From: Mimosa pudica
Taxonomy: Eukaryota; Streptophyta; Magnoliopsida; Fabales; Fabaceae
Assembly: GCA_029929735.1 (NCBI GenBank)
Contig: JAKELP010000005.1
Location: 7,295,712 to 7,359,711, forward strand
Reading direction: 5' to 3'
Length of the DNA stretch: 64,000 nt
Below are positions 47,516-59,580 of this stretch, in pieces. Within the stretch, counting starts at the first letter, position 1; every line of letters begins with the position of its first letter. The translations under genes and the position numbers were made by a program. Below the pieces are notes generated by a model. The model made no database searches. It had not been told where the DNA came from and saw only the letters and a list, made by a program, of their open reading frames with translations.

Positions 47516-48116
47516 TACACACTCCTTTGTGTTTACATTAACTGGGGTCGATGTGTATCGTATGGAGTCATAAAGCACGATGAGACTAGAGTGCCTTTAA
47601 GTCGTATAAGACATGTTTGAAAAAAGAACTAAATGATGGCTGTGCCATTTGAATTGTGACTGTGTGAGTATGCCATTGCCCATCCACTGCATCCATCGAT
47701 TCAGTGACACCCGCACGATGATATGACTCCTATTTAGGCTTGTACCAAACAAAATATTATCTATTTATAAATAGATAATTATCTATTTTGATTTGATTTG
47801 GTTAAGCATGGTACTCTTTCACCACCAATTAATTACCACGCAACTTCAGTTAATTACTATGACTTTTTTCTCTTAAAATGTTTCAAGCATCCTTCTTAAT
47901 TTCTTCCCATATCTCTTATTTATTTAAGGTTGAAAGACTATCAATCAAGGACATTTTTAGAGAAAAAAATATCTCCATCTCTCCGATTTTTTTACTGTTA
48001 TGGTATAGGAAAAAAATATTAAGAATATGCCACAAAAAAATATTAATATGCTAAAGTCTTTCTTAGCTTGCCGAGTACAATTTCAGATGAATTACACTTC
48101 GCCTTCCTAACCTAAC
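47516..48116. other. intergenic, no gene seen
   Basis: AT-rich spacer without recognised features. Confidence 0.4.
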
Positions 48117-48335
48117 TACTCCCTCCGGACCTAAATATAAGATCTAGTTGACTTTTTTAGGAAAAATTAAGGAGGCAAAACAAGTCATTTAACTATGGTA
48201 TATTTGATATATTTTTATATGACCTAGTAGTTTATAGGTCAAAAAACTAGTTTAAGGGGAAAAACTAGGTAAATCAAATTATAAGAGACTTATTTTGCTT
48301 TCTAAGTTTTCCAACAAAAGTCAATTTGATTTTAT
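48117..48335. repeat. Stowaway-like MITE ('gacc' subtype)
   Basis: Starts ACTCCCTCCGGACCTAAATA and shares 'actagtttaaggggaaaaac' and 'gtcaatttgattttatat' with the other copies. The right terminus is eroded. Confidence 0.65.
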
Positions 48336-48892
48336 ATACTTAAATTCACGAGTTTGACAACCTTGCTCCCAAATCCCAACTCCCAACTTATAATTCAAAT
48401 TCACATATACTACCCCGTCGCTTAGCATGTCAAGCGCCGGTATAAAATGAATAATAGACGTGGTAGCTTATGTTCACACTTAGATACCTTATGTTTTTTT
48501 TACCATAAGATACCTTATTTTCACACTAACCAGATACGTGTCCAGGTTGATTTTAATAAGGGAAAAACTTACATCAAACTCCTTTATCCAGGTTCTCAAG
48601 TTCTTTTAATATATGAGTAATACATGTCCCTTTATAACAATCATCCATTCAATCTAACTGCCAGCTGTCCCTTTTTAATTGGAGAAATGGAGAACCTGGA
48701 TGGAGGAACTTGACCTAAGTAAGGTCCTTTTAATTAACACAAGATTCATTCCTTCCCTTTCAACCTCCTAGCCTCTGCCAAAAAAAAATATCTAAAAATT
48801 CACTAAAAAATTTTAGTGATCCACTGAGAATTCTTCTTATCATCACCGATTCAAGACATTTAGGATTAAATGTATAATTAGTGGTAAGATTG
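48336..48892. other. intergenic
   Basis: No gene recognised. Confidence 0.4.
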
Positions 48893-49088
48893 TCAAACTC
48901 GTGAGTTTAAGTAAACTCGTAAGAGATTACATTTATTAATAAACATGTGTTTCTTTTATATAATTAAATAAAAAATACAAAAAATAATAATTTGACTTGA
49001 ATATATTTTAAAGGGTAAAAGATCAGATTTGTCTCAGAAGTTTTAGGCTATGATCAAATTTGCCTCTGAAGTTTTTTGGATCACATTT

Positions 49089-52000
49089 CACTACTACAAA
49101 TTGTCCCTCTACCAGCGCACCTTTACATGCGCTTAGAAGAAACGCATGTATAGAGGGTCCTTTACATGCGCTTAAAGCGCATGTACAGGTAAGAATCTAT
49201 ACATGCGCTTAAAGCGCATGTAGAGGCCTTATCTCTACATGCGCTTTAAGCGCATGTATAGAAATGTGCATCAATTAAAATTCACTAAAACAATGACTAG
49301 AAAAGGATTTAAGTATTTAGAGATAAAATATAAAATGAACTTAGGTGAAGAGCTCAAAATTATATGGAAACACCCTTTACATGCGCTTTAAGCGCATGTA
49401 AAGGCACAAACACCCTTTACATGCGCTTTAAGCGCATGTAAAGGCACTACTGAAGTGCAAAACATGGAGTCATGCATAAGAGGTCCTCCTCAGACCTCAT
49501 AAGGTGTCCCTGCTTGTGGACTTAGTGTTTCAAGGCTCCATTAAGCGCATGTAAAGGGTGTTTCTACATGTAAAGGGTGTTTCTACCCCTCTACATGCGC
49601 TTTAAGCGCATGTAAAGGCTTGTTCTTCAATGGAATTCACTATAACATTGTCAAGCAGAAGATTTGAGCATTTTGAGATGAAGTATTGAAACAATTTAGT
49701 TGAAAACCACCAAATCATATGAATATCCATATAATTAAATGGACATTGGTCTTTACATGCGCTTTAAACGCATGTATAAGCCATAAAATATTATTATAAC
49801 AAAGGAAAGCCAATACATGCGCTTAAAGCGCATGTAAAGGCTTGTTCTTCAATGGAATTCACTATAACATTGTCAAGCACAAGATTTGAGCATTTTGAGA
49901 TGAAGTATTGAAACAATTTAGTTGAAAAACACCAAATCATATGAATATCCATATAATTAAATGGACATTGGTCTTTACATGCGCTTTAAACGCATGTATA
50001 AGCCATAAAATATTATTATAACAAAGGAAAGCCAATACATGCGCTTAAAGCGCATTTAAAGGCTTGTTATTCAATGGAATTCACTATAATCTAGATCATA
50101 GATCAATGTAATTAGTAAATTATAGATCAATGTAAATAAATAAGTAGGAAATTAGAAATTATGAGATTTTTTGTGGGATTTAAGATACTATAGAGATTAG
50201 TTATATATCTTAATCAATTGAATGATTTAGGAAGGGAGTGTTTGGTAGAAATTTAAAATATTTTGAAAGTCATGGAGATTGAATGCTTGACTTAGTGAAT
50301 TTAAATTAAAAGAGGACATTATGGTAAGTTTCACTAAAGTCACAATAACCTATTAAATTGTTCCCCCAATACCAAATGCTGAGGTTGTCATTTCATTCCC
50401 CTTTGAAATCACTATACCGAGGTAAGCTATCTTTGTTCTGGCCTCCTGGATTCTAAATGAAGAAAAATGTTGTTTGTCGTTATTTAAGTATTTTCTTTCT
50501 GATATTCGGTTACCATCACCATTTAGAAAAAAAGTTGGTGCAGAACAGGCTTTTTAATTGTAAGCAAAATTCCTAATGTGCTTGATTGTAGAAAATAGAT
50601 TTATATTTGATTCTATTTTTGTATGGTTGTCGGAAATCTGCTAGAAGCCTATTGGTTTAGCCTTTTCTATGCAATCTAGCTTCTTCGTTTTTTGTGGAAT
50701 AGTTATATGAACTTTGCACTTCATATTTTTTTTTCTGATATTTATATCCTCTTTAATTTTTTATTTTTCCTTTTACCATTTTCCTCTATATCTTGGTTAG
50801 GATTGGGAAAATTGCATCCAATCAGGGATGATTTGTCTCTTGGTAGACTACGTAATGAACATTGGTAACCCTAACGTTGAAGACTTTCTATCTCTATTCG
50901 ATTGTCATATTGTTACTCGAATTCTGAGTTTACAAAAACTATTACATTACTTTTCCTCAAATCCAGAAGCTTGGAGTTGATGGGTCATCCTAGATTAATT
51001 CTTTCATGATGCCTACTCTATTGTTGACCTTTGAAAGTCTGTCACTCGCTGATGTTTTAATACTCCATAATGGTTTGGCAATTTCCTTTATATCTCATAG
51101 TCCATGTTGAGTTCATTATTTTGCATAGCTTGAATGAGCATTTTTGTTTCTTTGATCAACTTCACTTTAGTAGGGTAGTTGTTGTTCAGGAGGGAAGTTA
51201 GCTTGTCGTGCCCCATTATTAATTGATTCAGAGGCCTTTTTTACTGTCTCTTGATGCCACCGATCTGGTGGGCTTGCTCTAGTTTCTTAATTTTTGTGTA
51301 GCTCATAAATTAGACTGCTGATTTAATATTATGCTGCCACTGACCAGTTCATCAGATTCTGCATTTGGGATGGACATGATAAAGCGAATGCTCCAGACTG
51401 GCCATCCAACTATGCTAAGCTGATTGTAAGTTCTGACAGCTGGCATGTGATTCCGAGGATTCTTATTGTGCATAGTCATATGTTATGATACATGTAGAGC
51501 TGGTTAAAGCTTAATTGAGTCCAGGTTTAATTTACTTTTAAATATTTCCTTTCAATATCCTTTCTTCTTTCCCTTCTCTCCTATTCCTCTTGGAAATATG
51601 TTTATTCTGCATTTTCTAATTATTATCTTGTATATATTTTCAAGTGTTTGTGACTTGCCGGGTTCTTTGCATATCAGCCGACGCCTTTACCTTCAAAAAA
51701 TTGTTTAAACGGCATTTTGGTTAGATCATGATTATTGTTATGATTTATTTCTAAAAGAACACGATTTGAGCTTAGATATTTATCCCGTTAGGGACTTAGG
51801 GTGCTTGGTTGTTTTATTGTCGGCCCCACAAAATTGGATGTGATGAACTTATGATACTAGTTTGTAACATCAAGTTCATGTGTAAGTCTCTAATTCCAAA
51901 AAAAAAACTGAATTCAATTTAGGTGTCCGAGTCCCGATCATTTGGTCTCACAACTCCATTTCAGAAAGACTGAAATGGATTCGCACATGGAGATTGGATC

Positions 52001-52546
52001 CACCAAATAAACGGGCTTCCTCCCTTCTCCAATAGAGTAAACTTTAAGCTTTTCTGATGGTTCATTACTTGAGGACTTTTTGAGTTGATTGGACTGATGT
52101 TTTGTTGAGCTTGAATGATTGAGTTTGATTTTAGAATTTGTGGATCTTCTCTAGTTTTCTGGTAAATTTTTTTGATATAATGCTAGTTGGTTCTATGAAC
52201 TACAGCTAGTATTGGTGGTTATATTGGGAAATAATGTAAATTTATAATAATTTTTTTTTTAAAAAAACATTCTATACATGCGCTTAAAGCGCATGTAGAG
52301 GTATGTAAAGCACATGTAGAGGCACATCTACATGCGCTATAAGCGCATGTAGATGTACATGCGCTTAAAGCGCATGTAGAGGTACATACCTCTACATGCG
52401 CTTTAAGCGCATGTATAGCCCCCCCTCTACATGTGCTTTTTAAAAGCGCATGTAGAGCCTTTACCAGCGCCCCCCTCTACATGCGTTTTATAAGCGCATG
52501 TAAAGGCCAAAATAAGCGCATGTAAATGGGGTAATCTGTGGTAGTG
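49089..52546. mobile_element. non-autonomous CACTA element with palindromic subterminal repeats
   Basis: 3458 bp. Ends CACTACTACAAATT and, inverted, CACTACCACAGATT; TTT on both sides. The intact right arm of the host MULE has one TTT at the homologous spot (GATCACATTTGCCCC), which confirms a 3-bp duplication. About 11 full or partial copies of a 23-bp self-complementary motif (core GCGCTTTAAGCGC or GCGCTTAAAGCGC within TACATG…CATGTA) lie in the left kilobase and about 7 in the last 280 bp. No transposase frame exists. The 2.1-kb centre is transcript-like, AT-rich text with a few splice-flanked short open stretches (for example about 51347-51427), possibly captured host DNA. Confidence 0.9.
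49617..50085. repeat. 222-bp tandem repeat inside the CACTA left end
   Basis: Units start with GGCTTGTTCTTCAATGGAATTC at 49617 and 49839; a third start lies at 50061 (partial). Each unit contains two of the palindromic motifs, so the duplication doubled the motif number. Confidence 0.85.
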
Positions 52547-53698
52547 TTTGCCCCTGAAGTATACAAAATGATCAAATTTAACCCCACATCCTACATATGC
52601 TGCTACATCATCTCCATGTCATAAGTTTGTGTCACCTCACCACCTTCTCTCTCCCTCCCTCCATTTCCCTCTACCACCTCCCTCCTCCCCTCTCTCTTCC
52701 TCCACCACCCCATCTCTCCCTCCTCTACCTCTAACTCTTCCCTCCCCCTTCCCCTTCCTCCCCTCTCCTCGCCGCCGTAAACACTGTCGCCGGCCACCCT
52801 CCCAGAGCCACCGTCGAGCTCACTTTCTCTCTCCGCCGAACTCTTCTCTCTTCATCGGCCACCACCCTTATCCTCCACCCAAAACAAAACCCCAACTTCT
52901 TTTCACCATCAAACTCTTCTCACTTTAATTTCAGTTTGATCCCCACCGCTGTTAATTTCATTTTCTTCGTTCTCTGGTAATTGATTTCTTCTTCCCCCAT
53001 CTGTGAGCTCTAGCTTCCATCACTATTTTCTTTAATAAATTACCTTAGACCAAATAATTTTTCCTTCATTTAATAAATTACCTTAGTTTCCTGATTCAAG
53101 TAATAATCAAAATTTGATTTTGATTAATCTCTCTTCCATTTTAAATTCCTGACATATAGCCTATTTTTGTCATCTTTATTTCTTCTCATGATATATGATT
53201 GATTAAATATAAGAGTTATATTTAATAAAGATATATTAATTTAGAATTTTCAACCTCACTTTTTAAATTTTTATAAATTCATGTCATAAAAATTTTCCTT
53301 TCATCCATTTTCCTTCCCCTCCTCGTACTAAACAATCCCTACAAAATAAGGAAATACGAAACTGAATTTATTTTTTGATAAAAGAAACTGAATTTATTTA
53401 GAAAAATTTAAAATAAATAAATATTCACATAACAAAAGGAGGATTTTTCATCAGAAAAGAGAGGATTTTAATACCTATCACTCTTAAATTCTTAAAATTT
53501 AAAAAGTATGTTCTCCTTTACTAAAATTTAAATTAAAATATAATCCAATTAAATAATGGACACAGAAAAACAACTTTCCCACAAATCTCTCCAATAATCT
53601 CTCTCCCTCATCTCTATTTTTAGGTTAATTAAATCATCATCAATTTAATCGACATTCACTATCTCAGATCTTTTTTATCATATACTATCTCTGATCTA

Positions 53699-54143
53699 AG
53701 ACTCACATTCTGATAAAAAATCCACTCACGAAACATCCGCAGAAAAAAAGAAGTGTAAAGCATATCATGAGAGCACCAAGGGCTATCCAGTACCATCACC
53801 ATCTGGTTTCATACATGGCATTGCAGAGATATTAAATGCAATCATTCATTGGCGTTTGCTTGGTGAGAGCCCCGTCTTTTTGTTTGCTGTAATTGGCTAT
53901 GTCTTCTCAATAGATTACATCCCCACTACTCGTCTCTTCGTGAAATTCGGCCAATACAACAAGGTGACCCGCAACATTTGCATGTGGATATACTGCTGCA
54001 ACTGTATAGTCTACGTGGTGCTGATGTTGTGGATGTACCAACATAGACATTATTTTGTTTATTTCTTGGCTTATATCGTCAAAATTATAGGCATATTCTA
54101 CTTATTTATCAACGCAACTGACGACCATCCCTTCGCTGAGTGA
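53699..54143 (+). pseudogene. exon-like open region within the MULE, unknown membrane protein
   Basis: An AG acceptor-like site (TATCTCTGATCTAAG) is followed by 147 open codons to a TGA. The first 40 residues are charged (KKSTHETSAEKKK). GYPVPSPSGFIHGIAEIL comes next, and then about three hydrophobic spans (PVFLFAVIGYVFSI, IVYVVLMLWMY, FLAYIVKIIGIFYLFI) with a Cys-rich middle (MWIYCCNC). I do not recognise the family. There is no obvious first exon, and the surrounding sequence is MULE, so a captured fragment is more likely than a functional gene. Confidence 0.45.
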
Positions 54144-55490
54144 TGCTTATGGGACACATTAAGGTTCGGTACTCCTTAATATAGCACTTATGTAGACATT
54201 CATTTTCAGATATACAGTGTCTTTTCCTCCTTTCGTGAAGAAACGGGTTTTTTGGTTGTTGTTGGCGTCGTCTGGCTATTATTTTTAGAATTTGGGTTTT
54301 TATGTTGGATTGTTAGTTTGTTGGCCTGCATGTAATTTGCATATTTTTTATATTATTTTAACGCAAATAAATATTTGGTAAAAAGGTATTACTTTACCAG
54401 GAATTTCTTTTGTTAAAGACATTTTCAGGACATTTTTTACGGCTAAAATCTATTTCTCTAAGCCATAATTGTATATTAGGTCTTGAAAAAAATCAACTGA
54501 TTGGTAACAATATTATTTTCAACTCTTAACATAAGAAAACATTGAAAACAGATATAATTTTAAGAGTACTTACGATTTTTTCAGCAAAAAAAAAAAGAAA
54601 GAAAATGATTTTGGCTGTCTTTGATTTTGGCTTCCCCCATCTGTGAGCTCTAGCTTACATCACTATAATCTCTTTGATTTCAGAGCAAGAGGTTGTATGT
54701 GGTTTGTTTATGGTAATGATTTTGGCTGTCTTTGATTTTGGACCATTGTGATTGCTTATGTATCTGTGCAGCTGAACCCATAAATCTGATTTTCATACAA
54801 ATAAATCACAAATTCTGAGGGAAATTATTGTCAGTAAAATAGAAAAAGGAAGGGACTTTGAGGGGAAAGGAGGGAGCTTACTATTCGTTGATCATTGGGG
54901 GTGTGAATGATCCAAATGGGTATCGTTTTTTGTGGTTAGTTTTAGTGAAGAGATGAGTTGGAGGAAGGGGAAGGGAGAGAGGGGGTGGTGGAGGAAGAGG
55001 GAGGGGAGGAGGGAGGTGGTAGAGGGAAAGGGAGGGAGGGAGAAGGTGATGAGGTGGCACAAGCTTATGACATGGAGATGATGTGGCAGCACATGTAGGA
55101 TGTGAGTTTAAATTTGATCCATTTTGTATACTTTAGGGGCAAATGTGATCCAAAAAAACTTTAGGGGCAAATTTGATCCTAGCTTAAAACTTCTGGGGCA
55201 AATTTGATCTTTTACCCATATTTAAAATATAGATAGTAGATTTAAATATATCGATATTCATACTATATCAACCTCGATAGACAAATTTCTATGAAATTCA
55301 TATATAATTTCATTGAATTTGGTCAATTAAAAACAACTAAAATGAGTTTAGTAGCAAGTTAACACAATTTTTTGTAAGGTTGAAACGTAAAAACGGTGAA
55401 TTCACAATGTAAACACATGAGTTTCTACCAAATTTCAATGACTGAAAATTTAAATGACTCTCGATACGTTTTGGTTAGGAGGTGACGTAA

Positions 55491-55920
55491 CACTACAAAA
55501 AACGGGTAGATTGCCGGCGGACATTTTCCCCACGTCCCGACGGAAATACCCGTCCCAGCGACACTACGGCGGAAATATTTTCGTGGGCAAATTCCCCGAG
55601 GAAACGCAATGTGGGGGCGGACAAAATTTACGTTGTAGCTCCGGGACGTAGGGGCGGACCCAACCGCATCCATGTATAATATTTAAATAACGCGTGCCGG
55701 CGGGCCTTCCGCCGGCACGGTTTTTTATTTTTTTTAAAAAATGGCCCGGGGGCAGCTCCTTTCCACCCCATGCTGTCAAATATTGAATTATTATTTTTCA
55801 AAATTAAAATAATGCCTCAAAGTACGGTGGATGGCATCCGCCGCCATGCGTTTTTGTAAAAAAAAAATCCGCATTCCGGCGGCTCTTTACGCCGCCATGC
55901 TACTGCAGATATTAAAAAAA
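55491..55920 (+). mobile_element. isolated CACTA-like terminus with GC-rich subterminal repeats
   Basis: Begins CACTACAAAAAACGGG, a typical CACTA end. It is followed by an unusually GC-rich region rich in GCCGGCGG, CGGCGG and GCCGCC motifs in both orientations, including a hairpin GTGCCGGCGGGCC…GCCGGCAC near 55695-55722. No matching right end is visible downstream, so the element is truncated or rearranged. Confidence 0.6.
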
Positions 55921-56836
55921 AAACTTTCAACTTCAGTCGAACAATTTAACAAATAATGTGTTAAACTGAAGACTGAAATTGGGATAAAAATAATAATAAT
56001 AATAAAAAAAGAATATATATAAAGCAGTAAAAAATGTAATGATATTAAGAAATATGAAATATAAAAACAATAACAAAATTAAACAGAAAAACGATGAAGA
56101 TGAGCATACATTAATTGGTGGGAGGAAGCAAAATGAGAGAGACAGAAAAGATGAGCGATGATTTTTAAAAGAAAAAAGAAAAAAATAAATGAATGATAAA
56201 GATGAATTTTTATTTTTTCTTGTATTGTTAAACACCAAATACACGTTCTCACCATAACAGGCTTGTAGTACTACAAGCCTTATAAAATGATTTTTTAGTG
56301 GATGACTAAGATCTAATTTTGTTTAATAAAATGGTGTTTCTAAAGACGATGAACACTTTCTACCTATCAAAACTATGAGCGCTGCATGGTAAGTGAATGC
56401 GGGCATATCATGACGGATGAACCATGAAGGAGGGATATTAGCTTCATGCCTAACGTTTGAATGACCACGTGATATGAAAAAACAAGCTGAGAGTCAAATA
56501 CCTCATTAACTAATATTATTGAATTTATCTCGATAGCGACTAACAAATTTTACAATATAATCTCGAAGTCAATTAAACCAAATCCAACAAAACGTAGTCT
56601 TTCATCCCAAGTCGGCATTGGGATGGGGAGACATACATGCAAATGTTTGGATTCGAAAGAATCAATTAGAAAGGTGGTTTATTGATAATACACATTAACC
56701 CGCCCGTTACTTACAGCTACATCGCGTCTGTGCCTTTAAAATCTTCGACAGGAGGACTCTTTATTGTGCGAATCGGATTGATCCAGTGTAATGAATAGGT
56801 CGCTATAGCTAGTGATAGGCAATATGGAAAGTGAAT
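55921..56836. other. intergenic; contains a 22-bp perfect palindrome
   Basis: 56259-56280 is AGGCTTGTAGT followed directly by its reverse complement. No gene seen; the 103-residue minus-strand frame at 55933-56244 is low-complexity. Confidence 0.45.
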
Positions 56837-57085
56837 ACTCCCTCCGTTCCTAAATATAAGATCACTTTGGGAAGTGGATAAGTTCCTAGGTATAAGATCA
56901 CTTCCTATTTTATCTCAAGTTTTGCCCAAACTACCCTTATACTTCCTTTTTTTATTGAAAACCCTTCTTCCTTTTAAAGTTAAGTAATTGAGGGGATTTT
57001 AGGAAGATCATGTAATTTTATTGTCTTTCTTAATCTCCCCAAATTAACCAAAGAGGTCTTATATTTAGGAACGGAGGGATTACCT
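56837..57085. repeat. Stowaway-like MITE ('gatc' subtype)
   Basis: CTCCCTCCGTTCCTAAATAT at the left, and ATATTTAGGAACGGAGGGAT at the right as its inverted copy; TA at the left flank. Confidence 0.8.
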
Positions 57086-57947
57086 TGCATTGCATCTAAT
57101 AGTATATAAATAATCCCATTCTTTTGCAGTGACAGATTTTAAAACAGAGGATTTATTTTTTTGGAGTGAAACTTCGGTCTTAGCTGCGCAACATGAAATC
57201 ATGACAAGTAATAAGGGCATTCCAACTACAAACGAAGATGCATGGAAATAGGGTTTTTAATTATTTCTAGTGTCAACAAAATTTCTGCCAAAATGTATGT
57301 GGGGAGAAATAAAAGTACTAACGTCGCCGCCATTTGAGGCTGTATTGTGTTTGTGACCCAGTTTTGCTTCGTAAGAGGTGACATAGTTTATGAGACCGAC
57401 TGATTTGGGAGGTAAGGCATCTAGGATTGGGTCCACGTCACGGAGGTGATTCTTAGGCTATACATATGCAGCCTTTTTGCATTTAAAGATATATGTATAT
57501 GTGTAATTACCATTAATTAATAGTTAAAGAAAGGTTTTGCGTGTATCTTTCAGATCGTCATATTATATTTTATTTTTTGTATATTTTTCTAAAATATAAA
57601 TTTTCAGTAAAAACATTATTGTCTATATAAAAAAATTATGATTATCTAATTATCTTTAATCATGTTTAAAATTTTCTGATAAAAAAATCACGTTTAAAAT
57701 AATGTGATATTTGTAAAGATACTTTTTTTAAGAAAAAAAGGGATCTCTGTTTCTTTTCACCTTGAGATATATATATTGATTGTTTTATGTAGGAGTAGAT
57801 ATAATATGCTTTTCGAAAATCCTCGATCGTATCAATCCACTATCTTCCTTATATTCACAATCCTTTAAGAAGTCAATGAATATAATCTTCAATAAAAAAA
57901 TAATTTTTTTACTTTTTCTCAAGTAAACTTTTTATAGTGAAAATTCA

Positions 57948-58001
<54 letters not shown>

Positions 58002-58250
58002 CGCATTGACTAAAGCCTGCCCTTCTTTTAGTCCACCAATTTAACAACAAACTTTGGTAAATTAATACATTTGAGAAATAGAGAGGTCCAACTCCCAACT
58101 CTAATGCCCTCTCAGCCAATCTACCAACCAATTGTTTCGCCTCTTTACGACAGGATCTGCACGCCTCCCATCTGCCTAAGTAAGGCTAGGTTCACGGAAC
58201 AAAACCAAATTTTAAAGTTTAAAGAAGAGTTAAGGTGAAAAAAATGATAA
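57086..58250. other. intergenic with (TA)n microsatellite
   Basis: A run of about 25 TA units occupies 57950-57999. Otherwise AT-rich spacer without genes. Confidence 0.5.
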
Positions 58251-58803
58251 TCCCTCGGTTCTTAAATATAGGACCTAGATGACTTTTTTGAAAAATGCTA
58301 AAAAAAAGAAAAAAATAAGTTAATTATAAATTGATTTACCTAATTTTTTCTCTTAAACTAGTTTATTTTACCTATAAGCTAATGGATAATCTAAAAAGAT
58401 ATCAAATATGTCATCATTTAATAACCTATTTCGCAACCTTAATCTTTCCAAAAAAAAGTTATCTAGGTCTTATATTTAGGAACGGAGGGAGTACTAAACT
58501 TTGACTCAAAAAGAGTTTATAATATTAAAGTTTCACGAGGTACAAAAAGAGGATCTAGCTTGGGATTCAGGTGCAAATATAGTATTTTCACTTAAGGAAA
58601 ATTAAATTTTAGATATGAAAAAACTCTTATGCCTCATCCCTCCCTCATTAAATTTTACATAAAAGTCTTTTTCATATTTAAATTTTATTTTGCTTAAGTG
58701 AAACTATATTTGCACACGAACCCCATTTTTGCACCTAGCAAAACTTAAGTATTACAAACGCACTTTTGAGTAAAGTTTAGTATCATTTTTACACCTTCGT
58801 CCT
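58251..58803. repeat. Stowaway-like MITE abutting a truncated M1 foldback
   Basis: 58251-58492 is a 'gacc' subtype MITE (ends ATATTTAGGAACGGAGGGAG). Directly after it, 58495-58803 is M1 copy 3, missing its left terminus but with the right end CACCTTCGTCC. The junction suggests that one inserted into, or deleted part of, the other. Confidence 0.65.
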
Positions 58804-59580
58804 TTAAAGAAATCATATCCAATCCAAGTGAATTTTTTTTCGTTTGGTTGATAAATGGAGAAAAGAAAAAAAAATGACTTGTAAATTTCAAAATCTCATA
58901 AAGGGAATTTTCAGTAGTAAATGTCTCTATTCATCTAGTTAATCTTTTTATTCAACTAATTAAAATGATGTTGAAATTCAATAGGTATATACTTAATTGT
59001 GATTTTTCCATCATAACGTCAAAAAAAAATTGGAAAACTAGGGAAAGGCACCAAGAAAAAAAATTAATTATTTTCAAAGACCTTTCAAAACATCGTTATT
59101 TAGGAAATAAAATAAAATAAATATGTTGAATTACCAAATTAACACTCTATGTATCTTCTCCCTATATTTCTATATATTCCAAATGTTTTTTCTTCTAACT
59201 AATTAACTCTTCCTCGCCCTCTCCCCCTCCTCTTCGGAGTTGGAAAAATTGGCTCAACCTACCAACTCGCGGGTTGGATAGCTTTAGGGTTGGGGATTTC
59301 CCAACTCTTTTATGTCAAGCTTCAAAGTCCAGACTATCTAGCTCATGGTTTGTGGTAGTCCAACCCACTTATTGCCGAACTGGCCCACCATATTTTATAA
59401 AAGTTTATTAAAAAATGTATACCTATTTTTAATTGTAATATCCAGAAGCACCAAACCATGTACCTCGGCATAATTCACAATTTACATCTATGTTATTGAT
59501 GATTGGTGTTAATTGCTAAAAGTATTAAGTTGAACTTAATTTGGAATTTCATAAAATTAACTATATGTAGTTAGTGTAAT
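58804..59580. other. intergenic, no gene seen
   Basis: AT-rich. It includes a short stretch (59235-59400) with repeated 'ccaact'/'agttgg' phrases, but no element ends. Confidence 0.4.

Larger units (their letters stand above)
49013..55217. mobile_element. Mutator-like element (MULE) with long terminal inverted repeats
   Basis: Ends GGGTAAAAGATC on both sides, inverted. The terminal repeats extend about 250-290 bp through the phrase GATCAAATTTGCCYCWGAAG, repeated within each arm, and into a long pyrimidine tract (purine on the right). The flanks ATATTTTAAA and ATATTTAAA are an imperfect 9-10 bp target duplication. The left arm is interrupted by a CACTA element; without it the MULE is about 2.74 kb. 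I see no transposase. The interior has one exon-like open region (53699-54143), so this is a candidate Pack-MULE. Confidence 0.85.
48893..55455 (+). repeat. repeat family R, copy 3, split by a MULE
   Basis: The left part is 48893-49012 ('tcaaactcgtgagtttaagt … gacttgaatatattttaaa') and the right part 55218-55455 ('atatttaaaatatag … atcgatattcatactatatc … aatgtaaacacatgag'). Put side by side they give the same order of blocks as the uninterrupted copies at 26285-26770 and 25470-25915, which shows that everything between is inserted. Confidence 0.8.

Noticed and set aside
49120..50060. Regularly recurring palindromes resembling a CRISPR array
   Set aside because: Spacing is irregular, the motif also occurs at the other end of the element, and both lie within CACTA ends.
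52603..52928. Pro/Ser- and Gly/Arg-rich ORFs on both strands
   Set aside because: They are translations of the pyrimidine tract in the MULE inverted repeat.
55425..55779. Three overlapping ORFs near the orphan CACTA end
   Set aside because: Caused by locally high GC content; no codon structure or domain.
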